This document shows positions 34,401 through 42,233 of a DNA stretch of 64,000 bases, piece after piece (position 1 is the stretch's first letter; every line of letters starts with the position of its first letter). A model generated the notes under the pieces. That model did not search any database. It saw only the letters and a list, made by a program, of their open reading frames with translations, and had not been told where the DNA came from. The translations under genes and the position numbers were made by a program. Source of the DNA: Limisoma sp963601185 (lineage in GTDB: Bacteria > Bacteroidota > Bacteroidia > Bacteroidales > Muribaculaceae); assembly GCA_963601185.1 (NCBI GenBank), contig CAVCEE010000001.1, positions 186,001 to 250,000 of the forward strand, in the 5' to 3' direction.

Positions 34401-34993
34401 TATTTGAGTCCCGACTCCGCCGGTTGGAGTTTCTGCACCACCGGGGTGAAGAAGTTCAGCGGGTCGCGCTGGATGTTGTCGGAGAGGATGCTCCCAGCAG
34501 GGAACATCAGCATCTGTTTGTCCTGCGCTAGTTGCTCTGCCACGAAGTTGGGCTGCGCCAGCAGGCTGTCCATACGTGCATAGTCGGCTTCGGTGAGGAA
34601 ATAGGGGATGTTGGTGTAGACGAAGTCCGCCACACCAGTCATCTTTTCCATGTCAACCTCGGCGAGGATGCTGCTCAGCGAGTGTGCCGTGTCGGCTTTC
34701 TCCACTGCTGCGGCAAAGTCGTCGACGGCGGCAACCATAGCGTCAGGGTCGGCCTTCAGCGAGTCGCGGTACTGGAACACCGCGAAAATCTTGTTTGCCC
34801 CCGAAATGTCCTGATACACCTTCAGCGCGTTCTGCTGCTCGGCATCGACAGGCATAAAGTCGGCAATGTCCTCCTTGTAGCCCAAGCGCATCAGCGACAG
34901 CACCAGCAGGGCGGTCACCGCCAGAAACGACAGCAGTCCCACGAGGCGGTGCCGCCTCAGAAAGTCGAATATGCGAAGAATCAGATCGGTCAT
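31406..34993 (-). CDS. MMPL/RND-type lipid exporter fused to a PlsC-type acyltransferase and a methyltransferase-like tail
   Basis: A 1195-residue membrane protein in three parts. Residues about 1-800 form an MMPL/RND-like exporter (about twelve helices, two large periplasmic loops; e.g. RNVRNLLLIAFSIGWGWLFA and IFGQGDDYTIFMTEGAMYEY). Residues about 860-1060 are a lysophosphatidic-acid-acyltransferase domain with NHQSMLD (HX4D, about 898) and FPEGVRN. The last 120 residues contain AVIVKGGGWGEFALVYSLVH followed by VVAVEDDDDRRRALT, resembling the SAM-binding core of class I methyltransferases but degenerate. ApeM is the MMPL exporter of proteobacterial aryl polyene loci, without these additions. 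A GTG two codons upstream overlaps the preceding stop (GTGA) and is an alternative start. Confidence 0.85.
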   Translation of the reverse strand: MTDLILRIFDFLRRHRLVGLLSFLAVTALLVLSLMRLGYKEDIADFMPVDAEQQNALKVYQDISGANKIFAVFQYRDSLKADPDAMVAAVDDFAAAVEKADTAHSLSSILAEVDMEKMTGVADFVYTNIPYFLTEADYARMDSLLAQPNFVAEQLAQDKQMLMFPAGSILSDNIQRDPLNFFTPVVQKLQPAESGLKYEMYDGHIFSPDMQRAIVVMESPYGSSESENNARLADMLTECGDTVMAAHANIDIHIIGGPIIAATNASQIKSDSILSVAIAVILILALLMFSFRNVRNLLLIAFSIGWGWLFAMGGLALFHDKVSVIVIGISSVILGIAVNYPLHFIAHLSHTPDKKRALREIVMPLLVGNVTTVGAFLALVPLQSIALRDLGLFSSLILAGTIIFVLVYLPHLAKASHEERHTFLDRISDVTLENKPVFVAVVVVLTLVFGYFSFQTQFDTNLAHINYMTDQQKADMAYFQRTMLPSGGLQKVYAISSDTTMDGALDKSRLLQPGIAKMVADGQVQQASGCSRFVVSKAEQQRRLALWRDFVDRNRDKIRTLLDGGMRAEGFAEGSFDDFYSLLDTECQPHDIGYFSPLVKTLFAGNISSDAAEGRYNVVDVLAVKDADMDAVEKQLSDYGCHSFDVAAMNSAIANHLSNDFNYIGFACGFIVFFFLWLSFGSLELALLSFVPMAVSWLWILGIMSLFGMQFNIVNIILATFIFGQGDDYTIFMTEGAMYEYAYRKKMLASYKHSIIISALIMFIGIGTLIVARHPALHSLAEVTIAGMFSVVLMAYVFPPLIFKFLVQSRGSFRYRPLSLRPLATMALATVVFLAQLLTVQALGFLLFSVMKPTPRRRALFHRYVQRLYRFDLNHIPGVKYRLENASGETFSKPAMIVANHQSMLDAAVFMALSPKVILVSNGRPANYALVRSVYHWLGFVSLTGDAEVNLSHLRRCVEEGYSLVVFPEGVRNDKSSILRFHKGAFHWAEQLGLDIVPVMLHGFNQVVPRSSVSVYPGELTVTVGNRMSAEALGNTYVERTQAMHRFFVSQYAKTAAERETATYFHHLVLDRYRYKGTDLYNDVRRNLRRNNDFAQWVDNVPEADAVIVKGGGWGEFALVYSLVHRNCLVVAVEDDDDRRRALTYAHEGLDSRLQVVGTEEEALAAVASSTAVRAYTLGDAAPIDGIPTTKIENK

Positions 34994-34995
34994 TG

Positions 34996-36120
34996 TCACT
35001 TGTTGGTTACAGGGTTGGAATAAATGCCGAGGAAGATGTCGGCGAGGTTCTCGATGTCGCAGGTGTCGTAGCGTTCCAACTCCTTGAGGTGGTTGCGGAA
35101 CGTCTCAAATTCCTCATCGGTGTAGGCGTCGCGGTATTTCTTCACGCCGTAGCGCATATCGTAGGCGATGTAGTTATTCGGATAGAGCCGGTAAGCCTTG
35201 TTGATGCGGCTGTCGAGCAGATGAGCCACTGCACGGTGGTACTCGTTGTTGGTCATCGGTTCGAATTTCGACAGTTCGGCGTGCGAGATAGGGTCGCAGA
35301 GTTCAATGTGCACGCGTCCCTTGGGCTGCACGATGCCGGTGAGGATGCTGTTGAGGTCCTCGCCTGGTTTCTTGGTGTATTTGGCAAACTGCGACTCGTA
35401 GAGTTCGAGGGTCTTGAGCACATCGCACGGTTCCCACTCGTAGGAGATGGCTACAGGCACGATGTTGAGTTGGCCGATGGCCTTAATCTTGTCGTCGGGA
35501 CACGACATACAGAACATCTTGATGATGCCCTGGTCGGTAGCATCGTTGCCGTCCTTGGTGCGGCCGTTGCGCTGGGCAATCCACACCGACTGCCCTTTTT
35601 CGGTGATTACGTGGCGGATGTAGTCCGACAAGTGGCGCGAACAGCGGTAGAAATCCTTGATGCTTCCGCCCGGGCGTTCCACCTTAAACATCTTGTTGCT
35701 TTTGCCTATGTCAATCACCAACTGGTTCATCATCAGGTTCGCGCCGAAGGTTATTTCGGTGGTGTCGAAGCCATTGCTCACGAAGAAATACTGCAAGAGG
35801 CTGGAGTCGAGCATAATGTCGCGGTGGTTTGACACGTAGAGGTAGTGCTTGTCCGGACTGAGTTTGTCGAGTCCCGAACAGGAGAACCGTGTGATGGTGT
35901 TTTCAATCACACGCTTGTTGACCATGCTCATCGTCTCCGTTTGGAAGTCGCGCACGGTGCGGTAGGCGGCAATGCGGCGGCGCACCGTCTCGAGCGGCTC
36001 GTCGGGATAGACGTAGGCGGCGAGAATCGGGAAATATGGGCTGTCGGCAATGCGTTGCATAGCGGCAGGGATTTCCGATTCGTAGTAAGGCCGTATGTCG
36101 TCGAAAATTGATGTGTCCAT
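34996..36120 (-). CDS. Glycerol-phosphate-type acyltransferase
   Basis: A 374-residue putative acyltransferase without clear membrane helices. The active-site region is VSNHRDIMLDSSLLQYFF (about 97), in which the canonical HX4D spacing appears as NHRD...LD; as I recall, this is a family-specific variant in Bacteroidetes proteins annotated as glycerol acyltransferases. Further conserved parts are GQSVWIAQRNGRTKDG (about 177) and VPVAISYEWEPCD (about 222). It could transfer the polyene acyl chain to a lipid or glycerol acceptor. The family frame extends 3 codons upstream only through a TTG, so the ATG was used. It ends 2 nt before the exporter. Confidence 0.75.
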   Translation of the reverse strand: MDTSIFDDIRPYYESEIPAAMQRIADSPYFPILAAYVYPDEPLETVRRRIAAYRTVRDFQTETMSMVNKRVIENTITRFSCSGLDKLSPDKHYLYVSNHRDIMLDSSLLQYFFVSNGFDTTEITFGANLMMNQLVIDIGKSNKMFKVERPGGSIKDFYRCSRHLSDYIRHVITEKGQSVWIAQRNGRTKDGNDATDQGIIKMFCMSCPDDKIKAIGQLNIVPVAISYEWEPCDVLKTLELYESQFAKYTKKPGEDLNSILTGIVQPKGRVHIELCDPISHAELSKFEPMTNNEYHRAVAHLLDSRINKAYRLYPNNYIAYDMRYGVKKYRDAYTDEEFETFRNHLKELERYDTCDIENLADIFLGIYSNPVTNK

Positions 36121-36132
36121 TTTCTGCAATAT

Positions 36133-36987
36133 TTAGTCGTTGAGGTGTCTCAACCAGTTAAGAAATTCATTTTTCCACTGCCGGCATTCGGCAGTGCCTT
36201 TGCTGTCCGAAGCCCCGAAGCCGTGGCCGCCGGTGGCATACTGGATGTAGCGGTGGTTTACTCCCCGGGCGGTGAGCGCCGAGTCAAGGAGTTCGGCGTT
36301 GTGGTACTTCACCACAGGGTCGTCCTTGCAGTTGACGAGAAACACCGGCGGGCAATCGTAGGGCACGTGCCGCTCCATCGACAGCGAGTCGCGCATCAGA
36401 GGGTTGCGCACACGCTTCTCGCCGAGCAGGGCGCGCCGCGAACGCCTGTGCGTGCACTTCTCCGTCATCGTCACCACCGGGTAGATGGGCGCGACAAATG
36501 CCGGCCGCTCGGCAGTCGGCAGCAACTCGGCAGCCGACATCACCAGATGGCCACCGGCGGAGAAACCCATAGCACCGATGCTGTCAGGGTTCACGCCATA
36601 ATCGTCGGCATGCTGGCGGACGAAAGCCATAGCCTGGCGCAGGTCGTTGAGTGCATCGGGGTGCTGACGGCCCGGAAACAGGCTTCGCCAGCCCGAGAAA
36701 AACGCCCACCAGCCTGCAGTGCGGTAGCACAGCACGAAAGCCGAGATGCCATTGCTTTGCAGCCATTTGCCCACAGCCGTGCCTTCCGCATCCATATCGT
36801 GCCAGAAATAACTGCCGCCGGGACACACCACCACAGCCACGTTGCCGTTGCCCGGCGCGAGGTAGGGGGTCATTGTCACTTTGGCTTTGCTGCCGGTGTT
36901 CTGCCAGATGTTCACCTTGCCCTCGGCGAGGGCGGTGAGAGTCATGGCGAGGAAGACAAAGGCAGTTGTTATTTTCGCTTTTTTCAT
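36133..36987 (-). CDS. Exported alpha/beta hydrolase (acetyl-xylan-esterase-like)
   Basis: A 284-residue hydrolase with a signal peptide (MKKAKITTAFVFLAMTLTALA). The oxyanion-hole segment is VAVVVCPGGSYFWHDMD (about 50-66), the nucleophile elbow GFSAGGH at about 144-150, and the likely acid and base are in VNCKDDPVVKYHN (about 224) and GGHGFG (about 258). This arrangement is typical of endo-xylanase/acetyl esterase-type alpha/beta hydrolases. It starts in an ATGA overlap with the upstream flavoprotein gene, so it belongs to the cluster operon. Its job there is unknown: it may cleave an ester in the periplasm during maturation of the pigment lipid. Confidence 0.8.
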   Translation of the reverse strand: MKKAKITTAFVFLAMTLTALAEGKVNIWQNTGSKAKVTMTPYLAPGNGNVAVVVCPGGSYFWHDMDAEGTAVGKWLQSNGISAFVLCYRTAGWWAFFSGWRSLFPGRQHPDALNDLRQAMAFVRQHADDYGVNPDSIGAMGFSAGGHLVMSAAELLPTAERPAFVAPIYPVVTMTEKCTHRRSRRALLGEKRVRNPLMRDSLSMERHVPYDCPPVFLVNCKDDPVVKYHNAELLDSALTARGVNHRYIQYATGGHGFGASDSKGTAECRQWKNEFLNWLRHLND

Positions 36988-38489
36988 TCTTTGTCAGTCA
37001 TCTTGTTTATCTGTTCAAGCACATAGTTGCGCCCGAGGATGGCCTCTGCCGTGGTTATCGCCGTGAGCGGCACGCCGCAGAAGCCGTGCAGGTTGTTGTT
37101 TTGCCCAGTGAGTAGCAGGTTGTCGATTTTGGTGACAATGGGCACTTGCGACAGAGCCATATTCTTGTAGTCCTTGCTGAAGCCAGACAACGCACCGGCC
37201 TTCACGCCGTAGAAATCGCGGATGGTGAGCGGCGACGATGCGACGATGCGATCCACACAGTCCATAAATCCTGGGTGCATCTCCTCGATGTTTGCCATCA
37301 GTTGCTCGGTTTTCTGCGCTTTCCACTCCTCATAGGCGGCACCGCGGTGACCCACGGTGGTGTCTGCCCATTGCTCAGACTCCTCAAAGAGCATCGGCGC
37401 GGTGACGAGCACCTTGCTGGCGTAAGTCCCCTGGTTGTCGTCGGGCGAGGTCATAAAGAGGAAGCCCAGCGGCCAGAAGTCGTGCCGCTCGCCGAAGTTC
37501 CATATCTCGTCGTATCGGGTCATGTAGTACTCCGAGTGGTTGATGTAGGGAAACGTCCCCGGCTTGAGTTTGATGTAGGCGGAAAACGCCGAATATGAGT
37601 TGGGTATCGACTCCAAACGCGTCTTGTAGGACTTTGGGAACGCTTTTTCCGGCATTATCGGGAAGAGCGAACACGGATGGATGGCAGAGATGTAGTGGTC
37701 GGCGCTGTATTCGTGACCCTTGCGCGTGCGCACAAAGTCGATGTGGCGGTCGTTGACCTCAATCCATTCCACTCCGTCGCTAGTTATGACCTCGCCACCG
37801 GCATTGGCGATCACCCCAGCCAGTAGGTCGGCAAAACGGTCGCTACCGCCCACAAAACGGCTTGCCCCACGGATGTAGAGCGTGCTGATGATGGCGTGGA
37901 TAAACGCCGGAGTCTCGTCGCGGCGGCCGCCGTAGAGCGGATTCATATATGCCACCACGCTGCGCAGCCGTTCGTCGCTGATGTATTTTGCAACGAAGGC
38001 GTCGGCAGCCATCAGAAAGTCATCGGAATGCGCCGGGAATAGCGTCGTCGACGGTCGGAGGTTGAAGAGGTCCACCTCGTCGGTGATGCCGAACACGGCA
38101 TCGACATAAGCCTCAAGGTTAGCCCTTTGGTTGGGGAAATGCTCCGCCAGCGAGTCGACAAACCCCTTGCGGCCTTTGCGGATACGGTAGGTGGTCTGGT
38201 CTTCGGCAAAGTAGAGACTGTCGATGCAGTCGTCGTCAACGTCCATCAGTTGCACCTTGTCGGCGATGCCGAGATATTCGCAGATGCGGCGGATGTTGCC
38301 ACCCGGCTGCATACCGGCAATGACGTGCATGCCGGTGTCGAAACTCACTCCGAAGCGGCGGAACGACTGTAGGCCGCCGCCGGCTGTGGCGTTTTTCTCA
38401 AGCACTGTCACCTTGACGCCCTCCTTTGCGAGGATTGCGCCCGTGAAGAGACCGCCGAGACCGCCGCCTATGATCACTGCCGTTGTCAT
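36984..38489 (-). CDS. Phytoene-desaturase-like FAD-dependent oxidoreductase (second of a pair)
   Basis: A 501-residue flavoprotein with the dinucleotide-binding N-terminus VIIGGGLGGLFTGAILAKEG (residues 5-24) and the CrtI-type continuation LEKNATAGGGLQSFRRFGVSFDTGMH. The C-terminal FAD-binding segment is LLLTGQNNNLHGFCGVPLTA (about 466). The middle resembles the NAD(P)/FAD amine-oxidase family. Related enzymes desaturate or isomerise long conjugated chains, so action on the polyene is plausible; carotenoid synthesis is unlikely because no phytoene synthase is nearby. It overlaps its neighbour upstream by 4 nt (ATGA) and has a similar overall fold. Confidence 0.82.
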   Translation of the reverse strand: MTTAVIIGGGLGGLFTGAILAKEGVKVTVLEKNATAGGGLQSFRRFGVSFDTGMHVIAGMQPGGNIRRICEYLGIADKVQLMDVDDDCIDSLYFAEDQTTYRIRKGRKGFVDSLAEHFPNQRANLEAYVDAVFGITDEVDLFNLRPSTTLFPAHSDDFLMAADAFVAKYISDERLRSVVAYMNPLYGGRRDETPAFIHAIISTLYIRGASRFVGGSDRFADLLAGVIANAGGEVITSDGVEWIEVNDRHIDFVRTRKGHEYSADHYISAIHPCSLFPIMPEKAFPKSYKTRLESIPNSYSAFSAYIKLKPGTFPYINHSEYYMTRYDEIWNFGERHDFWPLGFLFMTSPDDNQGTYASKVLVTAPMLFEESEQWADTTVGHRGAAYEEWKAQKTEQLMANIEEMHPGFMDCVDRIVASSPLTIRDFYGVKAGALSGFSKDYKNMALSQVPIVTKIDNLLLTGQNNNLHGFCGVPLTAITTAEAILGRNYVLEQINKMTDKE

Positions 38490-39982
38490 TTGCTTGCCTC
38501 CTGTATTTGTGAGTAGATAGTGCGTGCCGTCAGCAGTTCGCTGCAGGTCACGATAGTGCCCACCATCACGCCGAGCATGCCGTGGGAGTTGATGTTTTGC
38601 CCGGTGAGCAACAGGTTGGGAACCCTTGTGCGCTGCGGCACACGGTATGCCGAACTCTGGGCAATGTCCTTCGCATTGCCGTACATCGAGCCGCCTTCCG
38701 TGCCGAGGTAGTCGAGGTAGGTGAGCGGCGTTGATGTGTAGTAATGCTTTATCTTGCTGCGGATGCCCGGGAAATGCTGCTCGAGCGAGTCGAGCAACTT
38801 CTCCGCTTTCCGCTCCTTGAATTCTTTGTAGTCCTGTCCGCGGTGCTCAATGTTAGTGCCTTGCCACTGCGCCACGTCGTCCATCTGCATGTAGGACAAT
38901 ACCACGCCGGTGGTGGCAAACTTCTGTTCCCCTTCGGGACAGAAGTGCATATACAGGAATCCTTTCGGCCACGATGCTTCGTCATAGTGCTCGCAGTCCC
39001 ACGGAGTGTCGCCCTGGTAGCCGTAGTAGTTGCTGTTCATATACGGCACTTCGCCATCCTTAAAGTGGAGATAGACCGAGAAGCCTCCCACTGTCTGCGG
39101 AATGGCGCACACACGCTTGCGGAACGCCGGGCGGATGAGGTGGGTGTCGAGGAGTTCGAGGGTGCGCACCGGATGCGCGTCGGAAATCACATAGTCGCAG
39201 GGAATGGTGTCCTTACCGTTAATCTCCACAGCCACTGCCTGAGTGTCGTTGCACACAATCTTCGTGGCCTTGCTCCGCGCATAGACCTCGCCGCCGTAGC
39301 GGCGTATGGTTGCCGCCAAGGCAGTCGCTACATTGTCGCTACCGCCACGGATGCGGAATGCGCTCTGGTTGTAGAAATCCATAATGAAGGCGTGGGTGGA
39401 AAACGGTGTCTTGCCTTTTTCCGCCGCATAGAGAGGCAGGTTGCCCACAAGCACCTTCGCCAACAGCGGGTCGGTGATGATTTCGTCGAGCACTCCGTCA
39501 ATCGACCGCAACTGATATTCAGGGATGAGCACCTTGTCGGTCTCGGCATATTTCAGCGAGTGGAGCGACGAGGCGTTGGCAATCTCCTCAACGAGGTCGT
39601 AGTAGCGCACGATGTTGTCGCGCTGGTGCGGAAAGTACTCCGCCATCTGATTGACAAAAGCCTCCTTGCCGTTGGCAAAGCGGTAGGTCTTGCCATCGAG
39701 CGACACCACATCGTAGCCCATAGGGTCGAGTTGCGAAAGACTGACCGAACGGTCAATCTCCATATATTTCATCAGTTTGTCGAGGGTCTGTCCGGGGGCG
39801 GCACTGCCGATGAAGTGCATACCCGTTTCAAACTTCGCGCCGCGGCGCGAGAAGCACTGCAGGCAGCCTCCAATCTGGTCGCCCTGCTCCAGCACGGTGA
39901 CGCTATAGCCGTTTTTGGCAAGCATCACGCCTGTCGACAGGCCGCCGAGGCCGCTTCCTATTACCACAACTCTCTTATGCAT
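38486..39982 (-). CDS. Phytoene-desaturase-like FAD-dependent oxidoreductase (first of a pair)
   Basis: A 498-residue flavoprotein beginning MHKRVVVIGSGLGGLSTGVM, with LEQGDQIGGCLQCFSRRGAKFETGMHF following, both CrtI-like. The terminal FAD-binding region reads LLLTGQNINSHGMLGVMVGT (about 458). It is clearly paralogous to the next gene downstream, matching it in length and motif order (GQN.N.HG in both). Paired flavoproteins of this type suggest a heteromeric or sequential oxidation step. The start lies inside the glycosyltransferase gene (8-nt overlap). Confidence 0.82.
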   Translation of the reverse strand: MHKRVVVIGSGLGGLSTGVMLAKNGYSVTVLEQGDQIGGCLQCFSRRGAKFETGMHFIGSAAPGQTLDKLMKYMEIDRSVSLSQLDPMGYDVVSLDGKTYRFANGKEAFVNQMAEYFPHQRDNIVRYYDLVEEIANASSLHSLKYAETDKVLIPEYQLRSIDGVLDEIITDPLLAKVLVGNLPLYAAEKGKTPFSTHAFIMDFYNQSAFRIRGGSDNVATALAATIRRYGGEVYARSKATKIVCNDTQAVAVEINGKDTIPCDYVISDAHPVRTLELLDTHLIRPAFRKRVCAIPQTVGGFSVYLHFKDGEVPYMNSNYYGYQGDTPWDCEHYDEASWPKGFLYMHFCPEGEQKFATTGVVLSYMQMDDVAQWQGTNIEHRGQDYKEFKERKAEKLLDSLEQHFPGIRSKIKHYYTSTPLTYLDYLGTEGGSMYGNAKDIAQSSAYRVPQRTRVPNLLLTGQNINSHGMLGVMVGTIVTCSELLTARTIYSQIQEASK

Positions 39983-41480
39983 CTTTCTCTATCTCGTTAG
40001 ATATATCTTCATAACGCTCCACATAGCGGCGGCGTATTGCCGACGCCTGTTGCATCGGTGAGCCCATCGCCGACAACTGCTCCTGCGTGAGAGGCTCGGC
40101 TATCTCCACATAGAACGTGCCTTTGTTGAGGTGGCGAGCGTGTTTGGGCAGAATCTTGCCCGGGCCGTAGAGCAGCATCGGCAGCACCTCAAGGTCGAAC
40201 ATCTGCGCAAGATGGAACGCTCCCTGATGGAAACGCCCTATGCGGCAGTCCTTTGAGCGAGTGCCTTCGGGGAAGACGGCGATGCTGTAGCCGCGAGCGA
40301 TGAGCGACCGTATTTGCGGCAGAATGTGTTCGATGCCGTCCTCAGCCGGCAGATATTCGGCATTGCGGATGAGCATACCGTAGAAGGGGTTGTTCCACAC
40401 CCAGTTGTTGGTGAGAAACACAATCCGTGGGTTGAACACCAGCATGCACATCAGGTCGAAATGCGACTGGTGGTTGCAGATCACTATGCGGGGCTTGTTG
40501 AAATCAAGGTTTTCCGGCACTTTCTTGCGGAAGCATGTGCCCGGCACGCCGTGGTAGACCATCACGATGCGCGAGGCAAAACAGATGAGGCGGTGCAGGT
40601 TGAAACGCTTTCGCTCGGTCATCTTCCCGATTTTCACATAGAGCCATACGCCAGGAGTGAAGAGCACGAGCGAGAAAAACAGGAAGAAGAGCAGCGAATA
40701 GACGGAGCGTACCACCGTCATCAGTATGCGCCACAGGCGCAGCGGCAAGCCGTAGACCAAAGCCAGAAGGCACAGCACGGTGTTGAGCACGCTGATGCGC
40801 GCAAAGTCCTTTGCCGGACGGAAATGGCTCACACGCTCCTCACGCGGAGGGTAGTAGACGTCGATGTCGACGGAATGGATTTTCACGCCGTGCCAAGCGG
40901 TGAACACCAGCAATTCGAGTTCAGCCTCATAGCGCGAGGTGAGCAGCGAGAGCCAGTGGAGTTTGCGCAGAGGGTAGAGGCGGTAGCCGGTCTGTGTGTC
41001 GGCGAGTGCCTTGCCGGTCTGCACATAGAACCAAAAATTAGAGAACTTGTTGGCAAAACTGCTGCCCTTTGAGCGTTCCACGCCCTCAAGGCGGCGGCAA
41101 CCCACAATCATTGCGCCTGGATGCTCCTGGTTGGCACGGAGAAACTTCGCTATGTCGTGAGGGTAGTGCTGTCCGTCGGCATCGAGCGTTATGGCGTAGG
41201 CAAAACCCATCTCCAGAGCCTTGCGGAAACCCTGCTTCAGGGCGTAGCCCTTGCCTTGGTTGCGGTCGTAGGCCACGAGCGTGATGCCCTCGATGGACTG
41301 GAGGATAGCCGTAGTGCCGTCGGTGCATCCGTCAGCCACCACAATCACATCGTCGCAGTGGCGGAGCGTGGCGGTGACCACGTCGCGGATAGTGCCGGCA
41401 TTGTTGTAGGTGGGAATCACCACACAGATGCCGCGCGCCCGGAGCCGTTGCCGTTGCCGTTGGTTGTCGTTGTCGTTCAT
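39975..41480 (-). CDS. Glycosyltransferase family 2 fused to PlsC-type acyltransferase
   Basis: A 501-residue two-domain enzyme. Residues about 15-230 are a GT2 domain with CVVIPTYNNAGTIRDVV, VVADGCTDGTTA, the DADGQH metal-binding motif (LDADGQHYPHD) and DTQTGYRLYP. Two membrane helices (about 245-300) separate it from an acyltransferase domain with NHQSHFD (HX4D, about 338) and FPEGTRS (about 397). The same fusion order is found in ApeJ of aryl polyene loci. It may glycosylate and acylate the polyene lipid anchor. The ATG used is the one in the ATGA overlap with the dehydratase gene upstream; a longer frame would begin 4 codons earlier. Confidence 0.88.
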   Translation of the reverse strand: MNDNDNQRQRQRLRARGICVVIPTYNNAGTIRDVVTATLRHCDDVIVVADGCTDGTTAILQSIEGITLVAYDRNQGKGYALKQGFRKALEMGFAYAITLDADGQHYPHDIAKFLRANQEHPGAMIVGCRRLEGVERSKGSSFANKFSNFWFYVQTGKALADTQTGYRLYPLRKLHWLSLLTSRYEAELELLVFTAWHGVKIHSVDIDVYYPPREERVSHFRPAKDFARISVLNTVLCLLALVYGLPLRLWRILMTVVRSVYSLLFFLFFSLVLFTPGVWLYVKIGKMTERKRFNLHRLICFASRIVMVYHGVPGTCFRKKVPENLDFNKPRIVICNHQSHFDLMCMLVFNPRIVFLTNNWVWNNPFYGMLIRNAEYLPAEDGIEHILPQIRSLIARGYSIAVFPEGTRSKDCRIGRFHQGAFHLAQMFDLEVLPMLLYGPGKILPKHARHLNKGTFYVEIAEPLTQEQLSAMGSPMQQASAIRRRYVERYEDISNEIEKDA

Positions 41481-41839
41481 AATGCGTTGCACACTAAAGA
41501 AATCTTAGCCTTGGCGTCGTCGCCAGCGGAAAGCACCGCCTGCGCCTTCACCCTGTCGCCGTCCTGCTCAATCTTTTTCAGTTGCACAAGCAGTTGCGGA
41601 GCGGTGTCGGGAGTGATTACCGAAAGAAACTTCACGTTTTTCACTACGCTTATTTCCAGTGGCTTGCCCACGAAGTCCGACAGCAGTTCGGCAACCGTCT
41701 GCACGATGCACACACCCGGGGTGATAGGCTCGCCGGGGAAGTGAGCCTTGTAGATGAAGCATTCCGGGTTGAGGGCAATCACGAAATTGCCCGCGCCGTC
41801 GTTGCTGACCACTGTGTATAGATTATTCTTCAGTTGCAT
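41477..41839 (-). CDS. FabZ-like hotdog dehydratase with catalytic Glu replaced by Gln
   Basis: A 120-residue single-hotdog protein. The helix motif is HFPGEPITPGVCIVQTVAEL. FabZ enzymes read HFPG.P..PGVL..E: the active-site His is kept (His33), but the partner Glu is Gln here (Gln47). The rest of the fold (VKNVKFLSVITPD, GDRVKAQAVLSAGDDAKAKI) is normal. The second hotdog protein of the cluster (47370-47852) shows the opposite loss, so the two may work as a heterodimer. It overlaps the unknown secreted protein gene upstream by 17 nt and the glycosyltransferase gene by 4 nt. Confidence 0.8.
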   Translation of the reverse strand: MQLKNNLYTVVSNDGAGNFVIALNPECFIYKAHFPGEPITPGVCIVQTVAELLSDFVGKPLEISVVKNVKFLSVITPDTAPQLLVQLKKIEQDGDRVKAQAVLSAGDDAKAKISLVCNAL

Positions 41840-42233
41840 CTTGTAGTATTGTGAATTTATAGTCAATCTTGCGTTTCTCGTTGCGGTAGGTCATGACGCC
41901 CTCTGAGAGGTTCTGCATCACCTTGGCGAGGTCGGAGCGGAGAGTGCGGCGGATGTACCACTTGTCGAGCATCTTGACCACATGCCCCAGTTTCACCTTC
42001 TTCGTCTGCGGACTGTAGACGAAATCGAGTGCCGAGATGCCGAACTCGTTGACAAGGCAGCCTTTCACCTCGTTGCCGTCAGCCACGAGGATGCACACGC
42101 CACTGACGTAGCCGCGCCCCATCTCGATGACGGCATCGTAGCGCACCCTCTCGCCGTCGGCGGTGGGAAACGAGGTCGCGTGCGCCGCCAGGCACAGCAG
42201 CAATGCGCTAATTAATGCTGAAAACCTTTGCAT
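41823..42233 (-). CDS. Small exported protein of unknown function
   Basis: A 136-residue protein with a signal peptide (MQRFSALISALLLCLAAHAT) and a mature part of mixed beta character (YDAVIEMGRGYVSGVCILVA ... VKGCLVNEFGISALDFVYSP). I do not recognise the family. In aryl polyene loci of proteobacteria a short lipoprotein (ApeN, DUF3261) sits beside the LolA-like gene, and this protein takes the same position and has similar size, so it may be its functional counterpart. No lipobox Cys is seen after the signal peptide, so it is probably periplasmic rather than a lipoprotein. It overlaps the LolA-like gene by 26 nt. Confidence 0.75.
   Translation of the reverse strand: MQRFSALISALLLCLAAHATSFPTADGERVRYDAVIEMGRGYVSGVCILVADGNEVKGCLVNEFGISALDFVYSPQTKKVKLGHVVKMLDKWYIRRTLRSDLAKVMQNLSEGVMTYRNEKRKIDYKFTILQDATEE

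Noticed and set aside
36133..36987. Polysaccharide-utilisation esterase
   Set aside because: Motifs alone would allow it, but there are no SusC/SusD or glycoside hydrolase genes here, and the gene is coupled by a 4-nt overlap to the pigment cluster.
36984..39982. Carotenoid biosynthesis cluster
   Set aside because: CrtI-like flavoproteins alone do not make carotenoids. No phytoene synthase, lycopene cyclase or prenyl synthase is nearby, and the surrounding genes are ACP/ketosynthase types.
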